64,000 nucleotides of DNA from Trachythela sp. YZ-2020 (Eukaryota > Cnidaria > Anthozoa > Malacalcyonacea > Clavulariidae). The stretch is from NCBI GenBank assembly GCA_016169945.1, contig JADLSH010000387.1:3629501-3693500 (forward strand), written 5' to 3'. The notes below the pieces were generated by a model. The model had not been told where the DNA came from and ran no database searches. It worked only from the letters and a program-made list of their open reading frames with translations. A program made the position numbers and the translations under genes. Shown piece after piece: positions 53,101-63,165 of the stretch (its first letter is position 1; the number at the start of each line of letters is the position of its first letter).

Positions 53101-54817
53101 ATTGACTCATACATTATTATGTAATTCATGGAAGAAATAACATATTTTACCTGAAGTTTATTGTAATAATAGATAAGGAGTGATATTGATATTTAACAGT
53201 TATTCTACGAACTCGAGTCGTATATGATCTGATAGCTGACGAGGCGCTCAGTTGTATACGATGAGAGTGAGTAGAATAACTGTTTTATTATATACAGTAC
53301 ACAAGCTCTGGATATGAACAGAACATTTTTGCATACTTTTTTCAAGTAAAACTTGAAATTCCTCTTCATTTAATTGTCCAAATCTGCCAGGCATTTTTCT
53401 ACTTTTCTCTACTAGCAGGATATGAGCTATAAATATCCTGCTAGTAGAGAACCAATCAGATTGCAGAATACCTCATATCCAGAGCTTGTGCATGTATATA
53501 ATAATAATAAATACACACATTTGCACAAAATACTATAATCTAAATAGTGTGGAAAGACAAACAAATTATAGGAACAAGGAAGGCAGTATGTGAGACAAAA
53601 GGATCCCCCATTGCCTATACATTTTCTTTTATGGGAACCATTCCATTTCATATCCATAAATACTGTAACAATTTAAAAAGGTGACCTTTCCTGATCCGAA
53701 AGATTCCAAATACAAGCACAAAAAAATGAAAGTCCAAGCAGTTAGGATTGTAAAGATAAAATAGCACTTTTTATGCTGACATATCCCCTTCTGGGGCATA
53801 ATATTGATAAAGCATTGGAACTCTTTCACACAATTTCTTCAGCATTATAGGAAAAATCCTGTCAGCACTCATCCCAGGGGGCGAGTATCGCGGGCACCAG
53901 AGACTTAGCCAGGGTTCATAGGCATGGTCCCCCAGAAATATTTTGAAACCTGAGTCCCCTGAAAGCCTGGATATGCACTCAATTTTTGCTACAGTAGTTG
54001 CTGTGAAACAAGCTTAATCATCTGATCTATTGTTAAATATCTTAGCAAATTTGAAGTCTGTACAACGTAGCAATGAAATAAAGACAAAATACTGGAGTTT
54101 TGTTTGTTTTAAAATATTTTTGACCGTCCACTTTAAAAAATGGACGGGTCTCTGGCTAAGTCCCTGGCGGGCACCGAGAACCCGAAATGCCAGAATCAGA
54201 GCCTGGTTGAAAAAGTGCATCCAGTGTTTAGTCACATTGACAAATGGGTAGTACCCAGAATTACATTCTTTCTTTGCTTTGTTATCCAGTAAGAAAACAA
54301 TAGTACACTTTGAAATACACAGTACAAAACAGCCAGTTTTGTATGAGCCTTATGGCAGGACTTGCAATTTGGAAAAATTTGCTAACATGATCGAGTATTG
54401 TAATTTCATTTCGTATATGACCGACCAAAATTGCATGTATTTTGTATGACCAACCTAAACCAATCGATAACTCCTTTCATATGGCCGACCAACATTGACT
54501 GTATTTTTTTGTATGACCGACCAACATTGAATATTTTCCCTAAATCCTCATAAGCTGTAATTTATTCCCTCCCATAAATTCATAATTCTAATTGAAGTTC
54601 TTCCTTGCAGTGCCAGGGGCAGCCTGCATGGAAGCTAGGCCAAGGGGCTCACTCAGCCTCATTGCTCTTGCCTGTCGATTATTTGCAATAAATTGCCAAA
54701 TATCCAGTATTTCTATTATCAATACTTGTGAATACTACTAGAATTTTCTACATTACCATTTAATATGTTACAAAATTCAGCATTTGGGACATCATCCTCT
54801 CTTTTACGTTTGCTCAT
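41162..54817 (-). CDS. POLB: DNA polymerase beta, 15 coding exons, complete
   Basis: Exons (minus strand, in order): 54757-54817, 51149-51206, 50776-50842, 50243-50317, 49856-49914, 49529-49578, 49292-49343, 43696-43750, 43539-43611, 43194-43270, 42771-42839, 42606-42670, 42022-42144, 41605-41621, 41162-41256. All joins have GT/AG and consistent phase; the sum is 996 bp, 331 residues (human about 335). It starts MSKRKREDD. The 8-kDa lyase domain has [14 protein letters not shown] with the Schiff-base Lys72; the second HhH is VSGIGPVAAKKF; the palm has CGSFRRE and SSGDIDML (Asp190, Asp192) and RRLDIRLIP (third Asp, 252); LYFTGSDEF gives the steric gate. Role: gap filling and dRP removal in base excision repair. 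Intron 7 contains a LINE, intron 1 a TIR element, intron 12 a MITE. Confidence 0.93.
41605..41621 (-). CDS. POLB: POLB 17-bp microexon
   Basis: Between TATAG and GTAAGT on the minus strand, 17 bp complete the phase (2 bases from exon 13 and 1 shared with exon 15) and encode R-L-V-G-T-T-G, matching the R-P-L-G-V-T-G segment of vertebrate POLB just before the last exon. Confidence 0.85.
42389..42522. repeat. CCTGGTTTCCA-type MITE in POLB intron 12
   Basis: Near-perfect inverted repeat: ACCTGGTTTCCATATGCTCG to GACCATATGGAAACCAGG, with internal GGCTTGCAGTCTAT duplicated head to tail. Relatives at 11838-11961 and, more distantly, 60327-60410. Confidence 0.85.
45410..46860. mobile_element. Insertion splitting the LINE, with foldback end and minisatellite
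   Basis: The RT reading stops after SILP (near 46,868) and resumes with LSKICES (near 45,420), so about 1.4 kb are inserted. One end is a hairpin (45425-45493: TTATTTTGAGGCAACGAGG and inverse). CTTATTTTTCACATTGC at 45492-45508 and its inverse at 46840-46856 are short terminal inverted repeats. Inside are a 30-codon ATG-started acidic frame (45867-45956, [18 protein letters not shown]) and the GAGGGGAATATTA array. Class unknown. Confidence 0.65.
46388..46712. repeat. GAGGGGAATATTA minisatellite
   Basis: About 25 units of 11-13 bp, GAGGGGAATATTA or GAGGAATATTA, in tandem over 325 bp within the insertion that splits the LINE. Confidence 0.95.
48901..49291. other. POLB intron 7, 5' flank of the LINE
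   Basis: Between the LINE 5' region and the exon 7 donor. AT-rich with a CG-rich patch at 49170-49215 (CGTGCGTGCGCACGCGAACG); no exon found. Confidence 0.4.
51305..53093. mobile_element. TIR element in POLB intron 1
   Basis: TCCAACTGCGATCATC then a C-rich run and CGGGG at 51309-51341, and the inverse CCGGGG, G-run, GATGATCGCAGTTGGA at 53065-53092. Both ends continue with related GAATTTGAC/GTCAAA phrases. The 1.7 kb between has no transposase ORF, so it is non-autonomous. No clear target duplication. Confidence 0.7.
53210..53515. repeat. Nested foldback elements
   Basis: AACAGTTATTCTAC (53198) and GTAGAATAACTGTT (53270) make one pair; ACAAGCTCTGGATATGA (53299) and CTCATATCCAGAGCTTGTG (53471) make a second, enclosing TAGCAGGATAT/ATATCCTGCTA. 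Probably a MITE inserted in a MITE. Confidence 0.7.
53520..54750. other. POLB intron 1, proximal part
   Basis: No exon or gene seen. Contains a short CGACCAACATTG tandem-like repeat (54415-54535). Confidence 0.4.
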
Positions 54818-55010
54818 ATTTGCTCAGATTCTTGAAAATGTTTTTTTAAATTTTATATAAAATTTCAAATTTATTATAAAAAATACAAATGAGTGCGAAC
54901 CAGCGTTCAGTCAGCGCAGCGGTTGGCCAATTCACATTACTTCATTTTACAATTTTACTTCATGTTTCTTTTTGTTTCTAATTTGGGAATAAATAATCTA
55001 ATAGTATTCT
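54818..55010 (-). promoter_or_regulatory. POLB upstream region
   Basis: Sequence 5' of the POLB ATG on the minus strand. AT-rich, with an ATTGGCC-type inverted CCAAT motif (GGTTGGCCAATTC at 54918). No TATA box is evident. Weak support. Confidence 0.3.
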
Positions 55011-55317
55011 AAAGTATTCACGAAGGAAAATGTGTCCAAACTGTGACAGGGTACACAACGAGAAATATCAGAAATAAAAGTATGCTATCTACTAACAAAA
55101 TACTATCTACACTTCTGCGTTGAGAATTTCCAAACCTAGAACAGATTTTGTGTTCATGTTAGAGGGTGTTTATGGGGAGTGGGAGTGCCTTGTCACAGCA
55201 TTAGTTAAAAAATTCGTTAAATCACAGTGTCAGTTAACTTTTTTGGTAGAACAGTTAACACTCTTAGGAGTGGGGGCAATGATGGCAGTTTTGTCAGGTG
55301 ATGATCCATAATTGATA

Positions 55318-55590
55318 ACTGGTTTGATGTAAAATGCTTGGTTGAGGTTAACAAGTGATATTTATCCAACCTTAATAAGATTTAAAACATTTGGGTTAAA
55401 ATTCGGCTTCATTTGAGCGCTTGTTTTTTCTCCGCCGTTTTGGTGGACCAAATTGCGTTGAATTACTCCACCAACATGGCGGCCAAAAATCAAATGCCAA
55501 TATAAGGGCCAAAATCTTTAGATTATTTTTAAGTTTGGATTAGGCATCGCCTATTAACCTTAACCAAGCATTTTAAAACCAAATTGTGTG
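55318..55590. repeat. MITE-like inverted repeat between POLB and DFFA
   Basis: GGTTTGATGTAAAATGCTTGGTTGAGGTTAA (55320-55350, split here as GGTTTGATG and AAAATGCTTGGTTGAGG) pairs with TTAACCTTAACCAAGC and TTTTAAAACC at 55556-55582. The middle contains CCAACATGGCGGCC. No ORF. Confidence 0.65.
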
Positions 55591-56387
55591 TATAGCATAG
55601 TTGTAACAGCCTTTGAAAATAATGCTGACATCAGCAATAATATGCAACTCAGGGAGAAATCATTGTATCGAACCAAAATTTCTGGTGAACACTCTTAGTA
55701 ACGCTATATGGAACATATAAAACAGCCAGCTTTGTAGCTTTAATTTTAGAATTTTGACGTCATATGAAAACACACTGAGTTCGAGCAAGTCCGAAGTTTT
55801 GGGCATGCATATATTTCATGCGGGCGGCGCACTTTTATAACTTTGTATCGGATCATGCAGGCAGATTTTAAGACTCAGCTGTGGCCGTTTGTTGGACTCT
55901 CTCCGCTTTCTGGTTTCGAGTATGGTTAAAAACGGCTGTTGGTATTTGGCAAATAATATGGGAGCCAGTCGTCAAGCTTCTATTACAATAAGACATGCTG
56001 TATATAAGACTGCGACAGTTGCCTGGAAACACACCACACCATAAGCGACTTAAGCCAGACACCGAGATAGTCCAAAATATACTTTCTGAGAACAATTCAC
56101 TCCGATCAATTACAAGTCACTCGACAGGAATATTTAGTGTTATGTATGATCACGAGTTTTGAGCTGTCTGATTGGGTTGCCATAAAAGAGTCTTTGATCA
56201 GAATCGCTAAGGAAATTGAATTTGTTTTGTCCACTTTTGTTCGCATACATTGGCATCGCATGCATGACATCTCCATTGCGTGAGTGCATGTGATGGAAGA
56301 ACTGCAAACGGCATGTGTTTGCTAACGGCGTGTATGAATTAATATTTTTAGTCATTATATCAGCTTTAAACTACTTTTTAGAGTATC

Positions 56388-58855
56388 TTATGTTTTTAAC
56401 TTTTTACTTTCGGGATAACCATAATCACTTTCTCTATTTGTTCTTGTTATAGCTTTTTGACAAATACTTAGTAATTCATGTGTTTCTTTAATATCTGTTC
56501 TCCTGATTAATTCTTGTTCGCAATTGTCAAGAATGAGTTGCGCGTATTCTGCAGAACAGTTTAGCTCATGGTGTAATGTTTCTTGTCCAAGGTCTTCAAT
56601 TCTGTGCAGTTCGTCTGTCGATAAAGATACGAAAAACATAGGATCTTCAAGAATCCTTTTCTTTACATACACAGATAGCGCAGACGGACCATCACTCTCA
56701 TCAAGGCCATGGTAACTTTCTTGACGCTCACCTTCAGTATGGACTATTCCTTCTAGTGCTGCATCTAAAATTTAACAGAATTATAATTATACTGTACATG
56801 CAGTAACAACATTATAGCCAGATCATGGACTTATTTTCAGAGGCGTCCTAGATCATTTTTACATATGAATTATTGTACATTAAGCCCCGTTCAAACCATT
56901 CCAACATAGTCCAACACAACGCGAAAAGCATGAGCTGACTATTTGCTCAGAGACAACAAGGCCGCAAAAATATGTTCTGATAGACACATATACAGTTTAG
57001 TACTATTGAAGCCAATTAATATATACTGTATCGACAATGTACAGTACTTTATTCATATCTATGAAGTACAAAATTATAATAAAGTTTATCTTAATCGTTT
57101 TATTGGACTTGGCGATATTTATGGACCCATAAACAGACTTGGCCAGGCTCTATTTATGGCACTACTACACTTACCACAGTTACCATCCTCTGACCCAGTG
57201 TGGAAAGTTTGTACCCAGAAACCGAGATATAGGGTGTACAGTTTTCATGCTTTTTTATGTATTCACTATAACATTCTATAGATGAAACCTTCAGCCACAG
57301 CCAGACTGCAGAGTTGCCCCTGCCTCCTCCACAGGCTCTAATTTTAGCATATATCAGTGACACATATAGATCAGTGCAAATAAAAAGATCAGTGCCAATA
57401 AAAAGAGCGATGCTGAGTTGCATGATGGGAAGCTACCATCCTCTGTGCTCCCAACTCAACTAACCCAACTCTCATCTGGAATTCAGCTCGCCCCGTGGAA
57501 TTCACTTCAAGCGACTGGAGACGAGGCAGGAGTTGGCCTGTTTTCAATGAGATCTCAGGGGCGCAAAAGCTTCGGGGGCTCAAACCGTAGTCATATTTAT
57601 TTATAATTTTTTTGTGCCTAAATTTTTGCATGCAGTAACTATTAACTATCACTAAAATATCTTGAGAATCATCCAAACTCTTTATATGAAGGCTACAATT
57701 GAAAGCTAATATAACGAAACACACATCTCAAGGCGTAACTGTAAACACTTTGAATTTCGGATTGACATAAAATCTGCATGTAGATTTTGAATATTTTTGA
57801 GCTGGTCAAATGAATGTAATTTTTAAAACGGGTGTAATAGCAGCTCGAATCTCGAATTACAAACTGAAGTGCTTCTGGAAAACATGTTACTTTTCTTCTG
57901 AGTTCTATATGAGTGTTTATAATTCTGTAATATCACAAAATATTTTTCAGAATGAATTCAAACCCTGTCAAAATAACCAACCGTTTGTAGAGAGCTGCAT
58001 TAATGACTTGAGAAAATGGATGAGTTGTAGGGAAGTCATTGAATGCTGTAAACACCAGGTGAAAACCAGCCCTACTGGTAGGGCTAGCCTTCATGCATGG
58101 TTCATGTAAACAGGGGCTGAAAACTAGCCCTACTGGTAGGGCTGGCCCTTCATGTAGGACTCCTGTAAACACCTGGGCTAAGTAATATAAATATGGGGCT
58201 TCGGTGGCGCAGTCGTCAGAGCAAGCACCTTTCACCTCTGATTCGATTCTCGGGGACTCATGACACTTATGTGAAGAGTCAGTCAACACTCTACCGAAAG
58301 TCGTGGGTTTCCTCTGTTCTGGCCGGTTTCCTCCCACAGGGAATGCTGACAGGGTGGGTTTGGATAAGCCCCAAACTAACCCTGGCGAGTTTAATAAGCC
58401 TTCAACTCGGTCAAGTCGAGCTGTGTCCTTGAATCGTAATTCAGCTCAGCTCTCAGCTGCAAGCAAGGATGATTAGCACACCCTCACTTACTTACTTAAT
58501 ACTAAAGTCTTAAAAGATACTTGAGCATGCAGCACAGCTAGTAATAGCAGAAACACGTATGCTTGAAACTTCAAAACTTACTACGTATATCCTCAGATTC
58601 AGGTTTCACCCACTTTCCATCAATACCTGTCACCATAAACAAAGTTTGTGGCGGTAAAAATTGAAAATACTCCTCATCGTCAACCTCGGTGCCATCACTC
58701 TCCAGAAACACACGACAATCGGGAATTAACCTAAACCGTTCACAAGAGATACTCTTGAGTTCTCCCAATGTTGAGCAAACTATACCTTTCTTACCTTCGC
58801 GAAAAGAATCACAGATTTTAAACGGTCGCAATTTTTGCGTTGTAGTAGCAGCCAT
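56388..58855 (-). CDS. DFFA: DNA fragmentation factor alpha subunit (ICAD/DFF45), two exons seen
   Basis: Exon 1, 58582-58855, starts at ATG 58853-58855 and encodes a CIDE-N domain: RPFKICDSFREGKKGIVCSTL, then VFLESDGTEVDDEEYFQFLPP and FMVTG. It ends at a perfect donor (GTAAGT). The other exon, 56388-56764, follows an acceptor (AAATTTTAG) in matching phase and encodes the DFF45-type C-terminal domain: FFVSLSTDELHRIEDLG, LNCSAEYAQLILDNCEQELIRR, then a KKLK tail and stop at 56388. This C-terminal part marks DFFA rather than DFFB (no nuclease His box). Role: chaperone and inhibitor of the caspase-activated DNase. The direct splice gives 216 residues against about 330 in vertebrates; the central DFF45 region was not found in the intron, so a middle exon may be missed or lost. 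Confidence 0.8.
57270..57560. repeat. Short repeat remnant in the DFFA intron
   Basis: AGTTGGGTTAGTTGAGTTGG-like phrases (minus strand) and GCATGATGGGAAGCTACC look like a SINE or repeat remnant. The ORFs here have no domain. Confidence 0.3.
58055..58150. repeat. Tandem pair with internal palindrome AGCCCTACTGGTAGGGCT
   Basis: AGCCCTACTGGTAGGGCT occurs at 58070 and 58121 within a duplicated block of about 50 bp that also contains CTTCATG and GTAAACA. Each 18-mer is itself palindromic. Confidence 0.75.
58190..58445 (+). repeat. tRNA-derived SINE
   Basis: GGTGGCGCAGTCGTCAGAGC resembles a pol III A box and CTGATTCGATTCTCG a B box, about 35 bp apart, as in tRNA-headed SINEs. The body has GGCCGGTTTCCTCCC and CAAACTAACCCTGGCGAG. 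No functional tRNA cloverleaf. Confidence 0.75.
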
Positions 58856-58864
58856 ATTGATTAT

Positions 58865-59060
58865 TTATGAACCATTATCCCTCACGATCCACCGGCACAG
58901 AGGAAAGACTGTACAGAGAGGCCACTTCCGTCGGAAGCTTTGAATTTTTTAGGTTCGCGCATGTCGCCTCGCGCATGTTTGGCCGCCATTTTGCTAGCCA
59001 GTCGATTTCTGATAAACAATATGGCACAGATAAGGAGTAACAGTGAAAATGGGCCAATAT
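58865..59060. promoter_or_regulatory. DFFA promoter, possibly bidirectional
   Basis: Just upstream of the DFFA ATG: CCACTTCCG (ETS-like), two GCGCATGT/GCGCATGT (NRF1-like) and GGCCGCCATTTTG (YY1-like), with raised CG content. On the plus strand an ATG at 59021 opens a 25-codon frame (MAQIRSNSENGPISLSYDPK) ending at a TGA near 59096, which may be the first exon or a uORF of a divergent gene. Transcription start sites are inferred. Confidence 0.45.
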
Positions 59061-59599
59061 CGCTCAGTTATGACCCCAAATTTAAAATCTATGGTTGATA
59101 TTGGAAAATATGAGGTAATTGATCGTTTTTACCTTCGTTGTGGCATTATATAATCATTTTTAAAGCCGAATTTAAATATTTTATTGTGTCTCTATGAAGC
59201 TAGTGAAGGCCTGTGCTGGCGTACGCGTGATGTTGCCTAAATAATTTTACTTCTGTTCTTCAGTTTGAGTTAAAATGTTAACGAGAGTTTAATATAATGT
59301 ATTTCTTTCCATTCTCGTTTTTACCAGTTTATTCTTGACAGAATATAACCGAATAAAGCACCATGTATAAGGCCATAGTATTGTGGTATAAAATTGTCCT
59401 GTCCAGTTCAAAATCCAACGATGATTTTGTTAAAAAGTGGACAACCTTAACAGTTTCTTGATATTAAATACATTAGTATCTTGGCTTTACTCCCGTTAAT
59501 TGTTTTGTTCAATCAATCTGTTTTAGATACTCTAAAACTACTAGGCATGTTTCCCTGTTGTGTGAAGCTGTGTAAAACCTCTACCAAAATCTAAGTACA

Positions 59600-59922
59600 C
59601 CATTAAGCACCATTTCACGTGCACCTCCTCTCATCTCACCTACTGTATTTGATGCAGTAAATGTGGGATGCTCTATATTGGTGAAACTGGCAGATATTTA
59701 AGGTTTGGTGAGCACCGTCATGCTGTCGTAAACAATGATGCTAAACAACCTGTTGCCAGACATTTCAACACTGGCAATCACAGTGTTTCAGATATGAAAA
59801 TTCGAGCTCTGTGCCCCATTTCAGGTAGCAATGATAGCCACAAAAGCCAATAAATGCATCTAATTTCCCAACTTGGCACCATTCATCCTCTCGGCATTAA
59901 TGAGTGCCTCTCTTACATTTAA
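59600..59922 (+). mobile_element. Penelope-like element 3' fragment with GIY-YIG endonuclease
   Basis: The plus strand reads FTCTSSHLTYCI, a stop, CSKCGMLYIGETGR, EHRHAVVNND, KQPVARHFNTGNHS, DMKIRALCPISG, then after a frameshift ISQLGTIHPLGINECLSYI and a TAA at 59920-59922. This is the C-terminal GIY-YIG nuclease of Penelope-like retroelements, with the Tyr (YIGETG), Arg and His-Phe-N positions seen. An in-frame stop and a frameshift inactivate it, and the RT is absent. It lies in the presumed first intron of the THAP gene, opposite strand. Confidence 0.75.
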
Positions 59923-60284
59923 CTCCTATCTGTTTATGCCTGCCATCAGCAGATACTCTACATCTCACCTCCTCTTATATTTTGTTCCTTGTTTTCTGTC
60001 TTTCTTGCTTTGTTATCTTTGTTCGCTGCTCCTTATATGCTAATATATTTTGTGATGTGATTTCCATATTTTGTTTATAGTTTGTTTTGATTAAATCCAT
60101 CTGATTGGTTTATTTTTTATTGTTCTTGCAGGATGAGAACTTTCGGTTGGCAAACTTAATGCTGTAGTAGATTCTCATTCGTAAGAATAACTTCTGCAGA
60201 TACAGGAGAGGAAAGGATGGACAACGATTAAATGAGACTGGAACACTTTATAGACACAAGTTTAATTGTAACATTTGTGTTTAC

Positions 60285-60410
60285 TACTATACATCTATAA
60301 GCCTGTTTTCCACTATACATCTATAAGCCTGTTTTCCACTTCGACGATATCGTAGCGAAACGTAGCGTATGCTACGGTACGTTACGATACGTTTGAAGTG
60401 GAAAACAGGC
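60285..60410. repeat. CCTGTTTTCCACTT MITE and adjoining 26-bp duplication
   Basis: 60327-60410 is an inverted repeat, GCCTGTTTTCCACTTC to GAAGTGGAAAACAGGC, with internal CGTAGCG/TACGTTACG symmetry. ACTATACATCTATAAGCC is duplicated in tandem just to its left (60285-60330). Confidence 0.8.
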
Positions 60411-60432
60411 TATACTGTATTAGAGAACATAC

Positions 60433-60563
60433 CTTTGTGCATCACACGGAAAGCGAAAGAAACTGAGCTCAGGATGCGAATGTTTGCTGTTGGAACAGTT
60501 AACAGCAGAGCAGAACGTATGCCCTCCTCCTTTTCCTTTAGATTTCTTTAGAGTATTCGCCAT
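60433..60563 (-). CDS. First exon of a THAP-domain gene
   Basis: The ATG at 60561-60563 opens MANTLKKSKGKGGG, then HTFCSAVNCSNS and ELSFFRFPCDAQR, the first half of a THAP zinc-dependent DNA-binding domain (C-x4-C then F-x-FP). It ends at a good donor (AAG/GTATGT, phase 2). The second half (W and C-x2-H) must lie in a later exon; none was recognised in the window to the left, where a MITE and a Penelope fragment occupy the intron. THAP proteins include cell-cycle and apoptosis regulators and P-element-derived transposases; which one this is cannot be told. Confidence 0.55.
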
Positions 60564-60849
60564 TTGAGTGATTTTCAAAGCAGTGAAAGAACTATGTCTT
60601 TGTAAAGTAGCCGTATGACAACGAGATCGCACGTGGTTAGAGAGTGGGACTGGGTGGGGTTTGTGAAAAATTAGCAAATAATCTTTTATTAAAATATCAA
60701 GAGAGTTATCCACTAGTTTTGAGAGTTATTTTATTATCATCTCATTTCATAATCAATCTTCAAACCAGTATGTTACAATATTTTTCCATGGATAATTTTT
60801 CAATAATATATCTATATTTAAACAGTTATATAAATACATAACTTCATAT

Positions 60850-61680
60850 CAATTAACCCCACACTATGATGCCCAGTTTTGTTCAGGAATTCTTCTAGTA
60901 TATAAATTTGTTTTGTCATACAATTGATGTAAAAAGTCCAAGACTTTAGTTCACATAGCTTCCAATTATGTCAACCACATTTCTGTTGGCATGTTGCTTG
61001 ATTATAAAAGTTCAGCAAGTCACAAGCGAATTAAGTGTTTTATTATATTCAGAACAATTAAAATACAACATCACAGCTTTAAAATTTACCAGTCAGTAAA
61101 TACACAGTACCTAAAATGATCATATTTTGTGATTAGCTTTCAGACAAACAAAAGTGATCAATGATTGTGACTAGTTCTTAGATAGACTATTTTTATAGTT
61201 TATTGCCAAAATCAGCTAATCACAAAACCTGTTCATATAGGTTGGGTTCAACAGTGGCCAGCCTGTGTGTGTCAACTGATCAGGTTTCTGGGGCATCACT
61301 CCTTGATGAGTAATATAGTTTTCCATTAGCTGGAGTAACTATCCCATTATGGGTAAAATCATCCAGATGGCATTAGACGGAGTAAAATAGTAAAGTTTTA
61401 TAAAATTATTAATAGCTGCAGATATCAGACTCGCTCTCTTCTAGCTTCTAATTATGCAAACAGTAAGTTCACACAAGTTAGAATAGTTCTTTGTTGTCAT
61501 CTGAAGACAGGCCAAATATGCACCAGTATCTAGCTTCATGAACAAAGAAGCCTGCACATCTTGATCCTGTGAATTTCAAAAGGAATTTTTAGTAAATATA
61601 TTTTTAGTTATAATGGTAGTAGTCACAGGGCATATATTAGGCATGTCTTAGGGCAGACCATGTCCGCCAGACACAGTCAA
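60850..61680. other. Non-coding stretch
   Basis: No gene seen. A TGATCA-rich segment (61110-61165, TTTTGTGATTAG, AAAGTGATCA) resembles 45590-45670, so a repeat family may be shared. Confidence 0.35.
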
Positions 61681-61682
61681 TC

Positions 61683-61910
61683 ATGCATCAAGACTTTGAA
61701 GGCTATAACCCAAGCAAAAATCTCGATTTCACAAATTCAAAAGCAGTTTTAATTGCTGCAATACATGAAAGTAATACCTACATATTTTTAGACAAACCTC
61801 AAACATGGGACAAACTAACAAAAGTAACCCAATTATTTATTAGGCTATTAAGCAAGAAAGCTAAAAGAAAGAAAATTTTAGATAATGTCCCAGAAATGTT
61901 CATAAATTAA
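61683..61910 (+). other. Unrecognised 75-codon ORF
   Basis: Begins ATG and encodes a lysine-rich product (DKPQTWDKLTKVTQLFIRLLSKKAKRKK) ending in TAA at 61908-61910. No domain recognised; acceptors and a promoter are not obvious. It could be an exon or chance. Confidence 0.25.
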
Positions 61911-62189
61911 CCATTCCTGGGCAAAGCTTTATTGTTCTAGACATAAACTCGATTACACAAAACAATGTACAATCTTGGCGAAGGGACAACCTCAGACCGC
62001 TACACTCCTCGCTCCTTCAACCGCCTGATACAAGCCAAGCATATTAATCTAAGTACTTTAACTGAAACAAATATTTGCACTAACCTTTTATCTATAATCG
62101 ATAATCGTAGAATGAAAATAGAGCGGTTCGTTCAAAAGTTATAGCGATTTTAGTAGCAGAAACTCGAGTTCCTCCATATTGTTTACTAC

Positions 62190-62260
62190 AAAACTCCAGC
62201 TCATCGACTGGCCAGCAAAATGGCGAACCTTGCACATGCGCACTAAAAATCGGGGACACG
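62190..62260. promoter_or_regulatory. Possible promoter with YY1- and NRF1-like sites
   Basis: CAGCAAAATGGCGAACC (YY1-like) and TTGCACATGCGCACTA (NRF1-like) lie 15 bp apart, a common arrangement in animal housekeeping promoters. No gene was recognised on either side. Confidence 0.3.
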
Positions 62261-62779
62261 CTGTATCACTGAGTGGTCCCTCTATATCGTCCTTACTCTA
62301 TGCCACCGGTAACCACTGACTTCCTCTGCCAAATTAATAATAGACGGGTATTCTAGGGGTTACTATCGCAAGGAAGTGCTGCCTCAAACTCGACGTTCTC
62401 AAATCTCAATAGATAAATTGGGGAAAAGGCTGGGCACACATTTCGTGTTGTAACCCCCGGGATAACGCCACGAGGGAACACTGCTTTGCCTTAGAATGAG
62501 CGCTAAAGCGCATCTGGCCTTCATGAATCTTTAAAAAGATAGACAAATATATTTTACATAAATTGCTGTTGAAAGAATACAATCTAGTCCAGAGAGATCT
62601 ACCGAATGGAAACATACCGCGCGCGCGCCGTACAATTCTCGTCTATTTTCTCACGTTCAGGCTCAGCAGCAATCAACATACCTTTAAAAATATGACTTTT
62701 TCTTCAAGAAATCCTCTATAAATAGATGAGTGAAATCCGTATCAGTCCTTGCGTATGTAAAGTTATCACTACGTCGTTG

Positions 62780-62960
62780 CATTTGTGACGTCATATAATT
62801 GAGCCTTGAGCACATGGAAGGAAACATGCGTGCGCATATAATTACAATTGTTCACTCCCCCTAATTTCAAAAAATGGCTTGAAGCTCGAGCTTTTCCCCC
62901 GGAAAAGCGACATCCTACAGAGTCCAGTTGCTGAGCATTAACCGCAAGTTCGTGTATATA
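62780..62960. repeat. Related uninterrupted copy of the Mutator-like element's target repeat
   Basis: TTCACTCCCCCTAATTTC, then AAAAAATGGCTTGAAGCTCG and AGCTTTTCCCCCGGAAAAG. The same series occurs split as TTCACTCCCCCTAATTTC at 12650-12667 plus ATGACTTCAAGCT on the left flank, and CTTCAAGCTCGACCTTTTGC at 26685 on the right flank of the 14-kb transposon. A dispersed repeat of unknown type. Confidence 0.7.
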
Positions 62961-63124
62961 CATGGGAGGGATGCCGCAGTATATGGTAGATGGGTAAATA
63001 CTAAGATTTTTCTCGGCATCTCGTTTGATGGGAATAATAGTTGATGGTGTTTGTGGATGGAATATTTGAACGAAAATGTATATACGTAGTAGACCTAGCC
63101 AGGAGCAGTTGCGAAAAATACAAC

Positions 63125-63165
63125 CTTAGTCCCTCTGGCAGGAATCGAACCTGCGGCCCTGCGAT
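63125..63165 (-). repeat. tRNA-like half (B box), SINE remnant
   Basis: On the minus strand GCAGGTTCGATTCCTGCC is a T-arm and B-box consensus followed by AGAGGGACTA. There is no matching 5' half with A box or anticodon stem, so not a functional tRNA gene. Confidence 0.5.

Noticed and set aside
57389..58337. Minus-strand ORFs 57389-57724 and 57933-58337 as a middle DFFA exon
   Set aside because: Their products show no DFF45 similarity and overlap SINE or repeat sequence.
63125..63165. Possible tRNA gene
   Set aside because: Only the T-arm half is present; no A box, anticodon stem or complete acceptor stem, so a SINE remnant is more likely.
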